NCBI GenBank assembly: GCA_027625915.1
Contig: JANTQA010000018.1
Coordinates: 96,001 to 160,000 of the forward strand
Direction of reading: 5' to 3'
From: Anaeramoeba flamelloides
Taxonomy: Eukaryota; Metamonada; Anaeramoebidae
Length of the DNA stretch: 64,000 bases
Position 1 is the first letter of the stretch. Every line of letters starts with the position of its first letter. The translations under genes were made by a program, and so were the position numbers. The notes under the pieces were generated by a model, which searched no databases, was not told where the DNA came from, and saw nothing but the letters and a program-made list of their open reading frames with translations. Positions 57,354 to 64,000 of the stretch are shown in pieces.

Positions 57354-57635
57354 TCAGTAATTTTTCTTCTTCCTTCCGAGCTCAATGTCCACCAATTCAT
57401 TAAATTTTGTGAAATATTTAATCGCTATTTCATTTTGTTTGGTGGAACAGTTTGCGCAAAATATTTTCCTCTTGGATCTTGACCATGTGCCACATTTTGG
57501 GCATTTTATTGACTGGAAGTATCCCGTTTGAGAATTGGTCTTGATTTCTAGTTCTCCCTCCAAACCGTACTTCTCTTTTAGTCTTTCTTCAAGTTTATCC
57601 AATTTTTTTTTTTTTACTACGTCAAAAAAACTCAA
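57354..57635 (-). CDS. LINE middle region, zinc ribbon
   Basis: 93 codons with CPKCGTWSRSKRKIFCANC, a CX2C-X12-CX2C zinc ribbon, preceded by a Lys/Glu coiled segment (KLDKLEERLKEKYGLEGE). It might bind the LINE RNA or DNA. It ends TAA 37 bp before the next frame. Confidence 0.6.
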   Translation of the reverse strand: MSFFDVVKKKKLDKLEERLKEKYGLEGELEIKTNSQTGYFQSIKCPKCGTWSRSKRKIFCANCSTKQNEIAIKYFTKFNELVDIELGRKKKNY

Positions 57636-57687
57636 ATTAACACAAATTTGTAATTAATTTTACAAATTTTACTAAAGAATTTGTTTC

Positions 57688-58089
57688 TTAAGTAAGTTGT
57701 GCCTTAAAAGTGAAACTGACTGTATAAAACTTATAGTTTTCATCTTCTGACTGCGACTCTGATTCTGTTTCCTCAGATTCATCACTTGACGTTTCTTCTG
57801 AGAGAGTGTCTATATCTGATTCTGGTTCTGAATCTAAGTTCGTATTGTCTTCTGATAGCGTCTGAATTATTGTTGATTCTGTTAGTTTAGCAATTTTTTC
57901 CTTCTCTTTTACATTTTCTTTTTCTATTTCTATTTCTTTTTCTTTTTCTTTTTCTTTTTCTATTTCTTTTTCTATTTCTTTTTGTTTTAACTCTTGATTT
58001 TTTAGAAATTCTCCCTGTATTTCATCTAATTTGCTGTCCTCTCCCTGAACTCCGGAATTCAGTTCATTGATGAGAGTGGAATCCTCCAA
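57688..58089 (-). CDS. LINE middle region, acidic low-complexity frame
   Basis: About 120 LINE codons, Lys/Glu tract then Ser/Asp/Glu-rich (SDIDTLSEETSSDESEETES), ending where a TACAGTCAG-type end begins (57,724). The frame before it (58,090-58,820) is a Lys/Glu/Asn-rich stretch with several breaks. No domain. Confidence 0.45.
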   Translation of the reverse strand: MEDSTLINELNSGVQGEDSKLDEIQGEFLKNQELKQKEIEKEIEKEKEKEKEIEIEKENVKEKEKIAKLTESTIIQTLSEDNTNLDSEPESDIDTLSEETSSDESEETESESQSEDENYKFYTVSFTFKAQLT

Positions 58090-58822
58090 ATTAGGGTCTG
58101 GTGAAAGAGATTGTTCTCCTCGTGGGTTTGAGCTTCCGCCGCAAAGAGAGTCTCTTTTCTCAGTTTGTCCTAATTTTAAATTAGAGTTTGTTTCAACTAT
58201 TCCCTTTTGATCAAGAGTCTTTTCTTTATTTTGGTTTTTTTCTGTTAGAGTATTTTGTTCTTGTATTGGTTTAGTTTTTTTTTCTTTTATTTTAGTGTTT
58301 TTATTTTTTCATTGTTTATTATTTGAGTTTTCATTTTCTTGGTTTTTTATTCTTTGAGATTTTATTTTTTCTTTCTAAGTTTTTATTTTTTATATCTTTT
58401 TCTATTTCTTTTTGATCTTTTTGATCTTTTTGAATTTTTGGTTTAGTGTTCTCCTCTTTATTTATTTCAATTATTTTTTTGTTATTATCAATTTCACTTT
58501 TAGTTTTTATATTTTTTTCTTGTGTTAGTTTTGAATTGGGTTGTAAATGTACTCCAAATTCTAATTCTAATTTAAGTCTTATTTTATTTTTTGTATAATT
58601 TCTTTAGTTCTTTTTCTGAGTCTTCTTTGATTTTTTTTTGTCTTTTTTTAGTTTTTTTATTTTATCTTGAATTATACTTAAATTTTCTTTCTGTTCTTTT
58701 TTAATATCAGTTATTAATTTTGATATTTCCTCTAATGTTTTAGTTCTTTTTTCGACTATATTAGAGTTATATTGAGCAGTTTTTTTTAGAGCCTTTTTTA
58801 CTAATATTGTTTTATTGTTTAT

Positions 58823-59875
58823 TTATGTGCCTTCCATTATGAGAGCTTTATTTCTCATTTTTTTATTTTTAAAATAAACAATAAAATATATTTTCCCTGC
58901 TTTTGATATTTTTCTTTCTATCTTTCCAGGGTTGAAACTCATGAAGTGTTTTTCTATGATTTCGATCTTGATATTTTCTTGAATGTTTTCTTTTTTTCCT
59001 ATTAAAAAGAGAGCATTCTTTGAAAATTTCTCTGATTTTTGAGTATTTTTTTCTTTGTTGATCTTTTTTTTATTTTTTTCTTTTTTTTCCGAATTTTTCT
59101 TTCTTGGTTTGTATTTGACTGCATTCCTATAACTTATTTGGGAGGGATTTCTATTTTTTTTGTAGTTATAGTTTCTCTCAGTCTTTGTATTATTGTTTCT
59201 TTCTCTCCGAAGGTTTCTTTTGTCCATCTCGTTTCTCTTAGATGAGCGTTGAGAGGGCCTTTCACCTTCAGCATTAGAGTTTACAGGGTATTGGTTATAG
59301 TATACCCTTGTCCCTTGTTTTTCAGGGTCATACTTCTCTTTCAAGACCTGGTTGGGACTGTAGTCTTTATTTACCAGGTGGCGCGGGTCGGGATACCTTT
59401 GCCTATGGCCTCTAAAATTCTCATCATGTGTGGTACGATGTGATTTCTGAGGGGTAAAATCAAGATTAAAAAAAGAAGCTTGAATTTTACTATTTTTAAC
59501 CCTTAAGGGTTGGTATCTGTCGTTAAAGGACCAATAAGCTCTAGTAGCTTGTCTCGAATGTTCAAATTCTATCAGAATCTCCTCGTGTTTGGGTCTATTC
59601 GACATGTCCCTTGTTCGAATCCTGGTTCCTCGAGAATTTTTTTCAAAAATTCTCTCATATTTTTCCTCGTGGCTCCCCTCGTAGCTCCTCCCCTTGTATA
59701 TGTTGCTATTTCTGTTGCTGGGAGGGTTGCGGAAAATTTTCATATCTCCGATTTGGGTGTTAGAACGGTGGAAATGTTCATATAGATCTTCCCTAAAATA
59801 CTCAATTTTGTGAGCAAGGGGAACTCCCAACACCAATAAAATGTTGGTAAATCTCGTTGTGTTCATTTCTTGCAT
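58823..59875 (-). CDS. LINE ORF1, RNA-binding (RRM-type)
   Basis: 350 codons starting MQEMNTTRFTNILLVLGVPL 67 bp inside the 5' end. Residues about 10-138 have RRM-like order: a beta strand NILLVLGVP, helix, then EEILIEFEHSRQATRAYWSF. Residues about 150-285 are basic and disordered (RRERNNNTKTERNYNYKK). Residues about 285-350 look like a second RRM (NALFLIGKKENIQ ... KIYFIVYFKNKKMRNKAL). LINE ORF1 proteins of this kind coat the element RNA. This is the best-preserved frame of the LINE. Confidence 0.8.
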   Translation of the reverse strand: MQEMNTTRFTNILLVLGVPLAHKIEYFREDLYEHFHRSNTQIGDMKIFRNPPSNRNSNIYKGRSYEGSHEEKYERIFEKNSRGTRIRTRDMSNRPKHEEILIEFEHSRQATRAYWSFNDRYQPLRVKNSKIQASFFNLDFTPQKSHRTTHDENFRGHRQRYPDPRHLVNKDYSPNQVLKEKYDPEKQGTRVYYNQYPVNSNAEGERPSQRSSKRNEMDKRNLRRERNNNTKTERNYNYKKNRNPSQISYRNAVKYKPRKKNSEKKEKNKKKINKEKNTQKSEKFSKNALFLIGKKENIQENIKIEIIEKHFMSFNPGKIERKISKAGKIYFIVYFKNKKMRNKALIMEGT

Positions 59876-59958
59876 GCAAGAGTTGTGGTTTAAAGGTCAA
59901 AAAATGACAAAGAAAATTGACTGAGTCAAAAATGATAAAAAATAAGAAATAGAGTTCG

Positions 59959-60215
59959 GAAAAAAAATTTATTATTTTTTGGACTCTTTGTTATTTTTAT
60001 TCAAAAATGACAAAGGAAATAAAAAAATAACAAAGGAAATAAATTTTCTTTGTTATTTTTTTATTTCCTTTGTTATTTTTTAAAAAAAATTAATTCCTTT
60101 GTTATTTTTTTTTTTCCGAGCATGGGGATTTTTACAAGGTGCTTTGTTATTTTTGAAAAAAATGACAAAGAAAATTTAATTCCTTTGTCATTTTTTCTTT
60201 GTGTTTAAAAAAATT
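59959..60215. repeat. AATAACAAAGGAAATAA motif repeat, both orientations
   Basis: Seven or more copies of ATAACAAAGGAAATAA or ATGACAAAGGAAAT and their inverses, able to fold into nested hairpins. A related word (AAAATGACAAAGAAAATT) lies inside the LINE 5' leader at 59,900. Confidence 0.75.
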
Positions 60216-60479
60216 TTTTCTGATCGTGATTTTTGATCAATTATTTGATTTCATACACTCAGTATTATTTGATCTGTGTTAAAATCGTCTGAAAAATCGA
60301 TTTTTCAAACTCCAGAGTCTCAAAAACGTGTACTTTTCGAGTTCTGACGAGACATTAAAATTACTTGTATTTAGGAACGATTTTAATATATTTCAAAAAA
60401 AAACAAGTTTTTTTACAGTAAATTAAACAAAATTTTTTTGTTTTAAAAAAATCGAATTTTTTTTTGAAAAATTTTAGGA
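60216..60479. other. AT-rich DNA without recognisable feature
   Basis: No frame longer than chance; one GC-richer patch (60,280-60,360). Nothing identified. Confidence 0.35.
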
Positions 60480-60590
60480 AAAAAAAATTGTGCCTTATTT
60501 TGAGAAAAAAATTTTGTGCCTTATTTTGAGATTTTTTTGTGCCTTAAATTACTACAAAAAGTTTGTGTCTTAAAAGTGAAACTGACTGTA
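60480..60590. mobile_element. Right end of a TACAGTCAG-family element, long form
   Basis: Outer 30 bases match the palindromic family. Inward, GTGCCTTATTTTGAGA occurs in tandem, unlike the 199-bp copies. No matching left end lies within 300 bp; the nearest similar left end is at 50,051. Confidence 0.7.
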
Positions 60591-60726
60591 TATAAATTAT
60601 TTTTTCCAATTGTTAAGTTTTTTTTCTTTTTCATTTTTATATTTCTACGGATATTTGTTGATTTCATATCTAAATCATTAAATATTGAACATAAAAATTC
60701 ATGAGCATCTTGTTGTTGTTTTAAAT
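60591..60726 (-). pseudogene. USP deubiquitinase, QDAHEF segment
   Basis: Reads NLKQQQDAHEFLCSIFNDL then a Lys-rich stretch ending GKNNLY at the element end. QQQDAHEFL is the second conserved box of ubiquitin-specific proteases. It joins in frame to the Cys-box segment at 60,928 if the palindromic element between them and one TA are removed. Confidence 0.8.
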
Positions 60727-60927
60727 TACAGTCAGTTTCACTTTTAAGACACAAACTTTCTTCGAAATTTAAGGCACAATAAAAATCTCAAATTAAGGCA
60801 CACAATTCAAATTCTAGTAAAATAATTTCTGAAAATTAAAATTCCAAAAAAATGTGCTTTAATTTGAGATTTTTTTGTGCCTTAAATTTCGTTGAAAGTT
60901 TGTGCCTTAAAAGTGAAACTGACTGTA
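60727..60927. mobile_element. Palindromic TA element (copy 7), inside the USP
   Basis: TA at 60,727 and 60,926. Minus-strand junction after removal: GGT-GAA-AAT-ATT-AAT-TTA-AAA-CAA, giving GENINLKQQQDAHEF, in frame and in the spacing expected before the QDAHEF box. Confidence 0.93.
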
Positions 60928-61184
60928 ATATTTTCACCCCAAAATTTATAATCTTTTATAAATGATTTTAAAAACTCCGAAACATTACCACCATTCTTTA
61001 GTTTTTTAAATAATTTTTTTTAAATTATTGTTTTTAAGACGAAATACAGAATCTTTAAAATCGGATAAATGAAATAGTTGTTGGATAATTGCATTTATAT
61101 AACAAGTAGAACCAAAATTTATCAAACCAATTGGTGAACCGGTCGTAGATGAATCTTTTTTTAATGTTTTATCCTTATCTTGAG
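60928..61184 (-). pseudogene. USP deubiquitinase, catalytic Cys box
   Basis: TQDKDKTLKKDSSTTGSP then GLINFGSTCYINAIIQQLFH, the USP Cys box with catalytic Cys in STCY. It continues SDFKDSVFRLKNNN; a frame change at a run of eight T near 61,015 leads to LKNGGNVSEFLKSFI and FWGENI at the palindromic element. With 60,591-60,726 and 49,400-49,669 it makes up Cys, QDAHEF and His boxes of one enzyme. Substrate unknown. Confidence 0.82.
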
Positions 61185-61385
61185 TACAGTCAGTTTCACT
61201 TTTAAGGCACAAACTTGCAACGAAATTTAAGGAACAAAAAAATCTCAAATTAAGGCACAAAATTTGGAATTTAATTTTTTACAATTTATTTTTACTAGAA
61301 TTTGAATTTTGTGCCTTAATTTGAGATTTTTGTTGTGCCTTAAATTTCGTTGAAAGTTTGTGCCTTAAAAGTGAAACTGACTATA
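61185..61385. mobile_element. Palindromic TA element (copy 8), between Ulp1 and USP parts
   Basis: Right end CTGACTATA (one change). Minus-strand junction after removal: ATA-AAA-ATT-AAT-ACT-CAA-GAT, i.e. KINTQDKD, in frame. Confidence 0.92.
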
Positions 61386-62472
61386 TTAATTTTTATTTTT
61401 TTTTCTTGATTTTCAATAATTTTTGATTTAAAATTTATATTTTTTAGAATACGAAAAGTTTCGACGATTCTTTTAAAATCAATTCTTGAAAATTTTATTG
61501 TTTTTTGGTTAAGAAAAAGTTTTTAATTTTTTTGTTAGTCAAAGATTGAAAATTTTGTGGTGATGAGATATATTTAAATAACTAATAAATGTAATTAATT
61601 AAAAATAGCCCACAATCATAATTATTATTTTGTTGTTGTACCTCAACGTGAAAAGTACGATAATTAGTATATTTTTTGTTATTGATTTTTATTGTTGATA
61701 ATGTTTTAAATAATGAATAAAAAATTTGTTTTTGTTCATTTTTTAAATAATTTTGCAAAGAATCAAAAATATAAATTGAATACGAATTATTAATTTTTGA
61801 AAATTTAATAAGTATAAGAAACCAATGCTCTCTCAGATGAATAGGAATTATCCAAATATTTTTATTTTGAGAATTGTTTTTATATATCCATTTTTTTGGA
61901 TGAAAAGTTGGATTTTGCTCTACAATTTTCGAAATAAAAAAACTATTAAAAATTGAAATTTTATCTAATAAATTTTCCTCTAATAAACAATAAAAATATT
62001 TAATAAAAAAATTAATCACATTATCCTCAATCATTTGGTTTTCATTCAATGTATTGATTTGTTTCTGATTCATAATAAATTTAAATAAAGACGAATATTT
62101 CTGAAAAAAAATCTCTTAATTTTTGAAAAAATAATTTATGTCAAAATTAAATAAAGAGGTTTGATTTTGTAAACTAATTATTTTACCTTTTTTGTTGTTA
62201 ATTTTTCTTTTCTTATATTTAATATCATCCCCTGAAAATTTATATTTTCTTTTTCTTTCATCGTTTATTGTCTTCATTAGAACATTGCTTTTATCCAATA
62301 AATCAAAATTCGAGTTAATAAGATCTTGTTCTTGTTTTTATTTGAGTTATTCTCAAGTAACTTCACATACTTTTGATAAACATGAGTGTTGAATCTTCTT
62401 TTTTTTTGTTGAATTTTTTGTTTTCGTGCTCTTATTTTGTTTTCGTTTACGATTTGAATTGTTTAATTCCAT
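61386..62472 (-). pseudogene. Ulp1/SENP-like cysteine protease (C48 type)
   Basis: Starts MELNNSNRKRKQNKSTKTK at 62,472 (basic, nuclear-signal-like). The protease domain lies in 62,073-61,582: NIWIIPIHLREHWFLILI with the catalytic His, SIYIFDSL with the Asp, and VEVQQQNNNYDCGLFLINY with Gln and catalytic Cys. It is thus complete in catalytic residues. The reading is interrupted a few times by stops and homopolymer shifts, and the sequence after the domain (SPQNFQSLTNKKIKNFFL) leads on to the USP part with no obvious new start, so the two may have been one bifunctional protein. Family role: removal or processing of SUMO-like modifiers. Several DNA transposon groups carry such proteases. Confidence 0.8.
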
Positions 62473-62924
62473 GAAAGTAATTTTTTTAATAAAGTTAAAT
62501 GACAAAAAATGATTTTAACATAATTTTGAAATACGTCATTTTTTCAGAAAATTTAAAATCCTAGAAAACTCAATTTTTTAAGATATTCCAAAAACTCATT
62601 TTTTTAAGATATTTCAAAAACTCAATTTTTTACAACATTATATTCATTAAAAATACAGATCCGATAACTCATTTTTTGAGTTTCTAAAATTGTCCAAATT
62701 TATCAAAAATAATCAATAAAAAATAGCTTCCTCAAACCTTACTTCCCCTCATTTTTAAACTTCACTTTGCAATATCTCAGATCAGATTTGTTCTTTCACT
62801 TGATTTATTTCAATAAAGTTCTAAATGATTTAAGAAGTAATTCTTAAGCGTTCTCGACTTGGTATACCATAAGTTTTTAAGGTTTAGCTTCGTTTGACGT
62901 TATCGAAAAAAGTTTGAATTCGGT
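62473..62924. other. 5' flank of the Ulp1-like gene
   Basis: AT-rich. Repeated AAAACTCAATTTTTTA words at 62,570-62,640, related to the ends of the 2.1-kb element at 43.7 kb (ACTCTATTTTTTACAACATT). No gene. Confidence 0.4.
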
Positions 62925-62995
62925 GGATTCGAACCCCTACCCATTTCTCCAACCAAGTGGTCGCGCGCTTACCACTAATCTCCCTAGGCTAATTC
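62925..62995 (-). tRNA. tRNA-like sequence with good A and B boxes
   Basis: Minus strand: GGAGATTAGTGGTAAGCGCG (A box), then GGGGTTCGAATCC (perfect B box) and CACCGAATTC at the 3' side; GAATTAG upstream can pair with CGAATTC at 6 of 7 positions. The D and anticodon arms do not fold to standard lengths, so it is a degenerate tRNA or a tRNA-derived SINE head. Anticodon not assignable. Confidence 0.4.
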
Positions 62996-63180
62996 CCAAG
63001 AAATTAAAAACAAATTTTGATGTATTGCTTGAAAAAAAAAATTGGAATGGTAAATGAAATTTTTGTCCGGTATTTTTTTTATTTAACAGTATATTATAAA
63101 ATTGCAATTCCTCTATTTTTTGTACTGACATAGTTTTTTTTTGGTAATATTCTGATCAATCTTTGGGAATTCATTATTTT
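62996..63180. other. AT-rich spacer with a possible short frame
   Basis: A minus-strand frame starts MSVQKIEELQFYNILLNKKN at 63,131 and runs into the tRNA-like sequence. It may be a gene fragment or chance. Confidence 0.3.
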
Positions 63181-63398
63181 ATTCATCTTTATCTCTTCTT
63201 CTTCTTCTTCTTCTTTTTTTTTCTTTTTCTTCTTTTTCTTTTGTTTTTTCTTTTTACTTTTCTTTTTCTTTTTCCTTTTCTTTTTCTTTTTCTTTTTCTT
63301 TTTCTTTTTCTTTTTCTTTTTTCTTCTTCTTCTTTTTCTTCAACTTTTTTTCTTTTTCGTTTTCTTTTTCTTCTTCTTTTTCTTCTTCTTTGATTGTA
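63181..63398. repeat. (TTC)n / (TTTTTC)n low-complexity tract
   Basis: TTC units, then about 12 TTTTTC units, then TTC-rich. It would encode Lys/Glu on the minus strand. Confidence 0.92.
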
Positions 63399-63749
63399 TC
63401 TACTAAAACATTTTTTACTAATTGTTTGGTATATATATCATCACTTCTCTAGTAGCTATTATATGCTTCGCTTGATCGATGATTTGTGAAGAATCTCCCT
63501 TCATCATCAAGAATTCCAGATCTATTTAGAGAAGTGACAACAGTTGATCGAGTAGATTGTAGAGTTATTATTTTCTTAATATTGACTTTCTTCATTTTAG
63601 CCTTTAAAAGTTGGCCTAATTTATTTCTTCCAATATTTGATTATTTATAATCAAATTTTTAATTCTTATTATTATTTATACTGAGCCAAAATCTTAATTT
63701 TTTATTAAGTTTTGGTGGTAATTTTTTTCTGTACGAAGTTATAATATCA
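63399..63749 (-). pseudogene. Fragment of an unknown protein
   Basis: One minus-strand frame reads YRKKLPPKLNKKLRFWLSIN, then GRNKLGQLLKAKMKK, then LQSTRSTVVTSLNRSGILDD and RFFTNHRSSEAYNSY, then TKQLVKNVLVDTIKE leading into the Lys/Glu tract. It is interrupted by three in-frame stops (TAA, TAA, TAG). Its codon content is clearly more protein-like than the flanks. Family not recognised; it lies upstream of the Ulp1-like gene on the same strand. Confidence 0.45.
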
Positions 63750-63973
63750 TACAGTCAGTTTCACTTTTAAGGCACAAACTTTCAACGAAATTTAAGGCAC
63801 AATAAAAATCTCAAATTAAGGCACAAAAAAATCTCAAATTAAGGTACAAAATTCAAATTCTAGTAAAAATAAATTGTAAAAAATAAAATTCCAAATTTTG
63901 TGCCTTAATTTGAGATTTTTTTGTGCCTTAAATTTCGTTGAAAGTTTGTGCCTTAAAAGTGAAACTGACTGTA
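63750..63973. mobile_element. Palindromic TA element (copy 9), 224 bp
   Basis: Same ends. Longer than the others because the block ATCTCAAATTAAGGCACAAA is doubled in the left arm. It lies directly upstream of the unknown protein fragment. Confidence 0.92.
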
Positions 63974-64000
63974 AGGATCATATTTTAAGCTGGAATAAGA

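Larger units (their letters stand above)
53081..59958 (-). mobile_element. Full-length LINE with perfect 16-bp target duplication
   Basis: TAAGAAATAGAGTTCG occurs at 53,081-53,096 and 59,943-59,958, exactly at the two ends. The body (53,097-59,942, 6,846 bp, minus strand) has a short 5' leader (67 bp), an RRM-type ORF1, a low-complexity and zinc-ribbon middle, an APE endonuclease, a reverse transcriptase and a Cys-His end. The 3' end reads CCCATATCAATAAA without poly-A, as in the 7-kb LINE. ORF2 has many breaks, including a changed RT active site, so it is dead, yet the duplication is still perfect. Two stretches look like ends of the TACAGTCAG family (56,311-56,339 and 57,690-57,724). Confidence 0.92.
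50041..60590. mobile_element. Candidate 10.5-kb element with diverged long-form TACAGTCAG ends
   Basis: Right end 60,480-60,590: exact outer TIR (CTGACTGTA) followed inward by three GTGCCTTA...TTTGAGA words. Left end 50,051-50,145: the same words inverted (CACAAACTTT, TCTCAAATTAAAGCACAAA, TCTCAAAATAAAGCACA) but the outermost CAGTCAGTTTCAC is lost in an A-run. Between lie a broken transposase, a foldback, a satellite and a full LINE. The two halves of the USP gene lie immediately outside. That the two ends belong to one insertion is inference; the right end could also be a solo remnant. Confidence 0.45.

Noticed and set aside
61386-62472. Ulp1-like protease as part of a Polinton-type element
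   Set aside because: No polymerase B, packaging ATPase, integrase or capsid-like frame is visible nearby; the linked genes are a USP and a Tc1/mariner-type transposase.
62937-63131. 65-residue minus-strand protein as a gene
   Set aside because: Its second half is the tRNA-like sequence; only the first half could be coding, and no relative is known.

Overview
Eukaryotic, very AT-rich DNA with Asn-, Lys- and Phe-coding homopolymers, intronless repeat-protein genes and dense transposon fossils. The combination of RI-type leucine-rich repeats, ankyrin and a degenerate BTB in one protein, APE-type LINEs, and Tc1/mariner-pogo-type elements fits a free-living anaerobic protist. Anaeramoeba (Metamonada) is my best guess, from remembered family style and not from a search. 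No bacterial, organellar, CRISPR or capsid-bearing element was recognised.

Layout. 0-0.8 kb: the start of an unknown gene leaving the left edge, and a two-membrane-span Cys-rich protein. 0.9-12.6 kb: a graveyard of nested elements. An old TA-flanked element carries a TTAA-flanked MITE and a LINE remnant; a foldback element is split by a LINE; a second LINE remnant and a family of palindromic GTCGTTAGG repeats follow. 13.2-42.2 kb: a tandem duplication. Each unit holds two LRR-ankyrin-BTB genes tail to tail (copies 1 and 2 at 14.9-28.0 kb; copies 3 and 4 at 30.2-42.2 kb). Copies 1 and 2 keep long LRR frames; copies 3 and 4 are pseudogenes; the BTB tail of copy 2 is split by a 2.7-kb LINE with an 18-bp target duplication. 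Because the units are paralogous, one often shows the empty site of an insertion in the other, which gives unusually good proof of TTAA and TA target duplications.

42.7-64 kb: a different landscape. Eight near-identical ~199-bp palindromic TA-flanked elements (ends TACAGTCAG...CTGACTGTA) lie in 21 kb, against one in the first 42 kb. On the minus strand, from right to left, run an Ulp1/SENP-like protease, a ubiquitin-specific protease (USP) and a DDE transposase with helix-turn-helix (Tc1/mariner-pogo type), repeatedly interrupted by the palindromes. At three junctions I could read, removing the palindrome and one TA rejoins the coding frame. The USP is also split by a ~10.5-kb block (50.0-60.6 kb) bounded by diverged long versions of the same ends, holding a second broken transposase, a 65-bp satellite and a 6.85-kb LINE with a perfect 16-bp target duplication.

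The best candidate for something new is this 46-64 kb region: a large mobile element carrying SUMO- and ubiquitin-type proteases plus a transposase, peppered with IES-like palindromes. Many frames are broken at homopolymers, so some breaks may be assembly errors. All similarity statements are by eye; no identities were computed.
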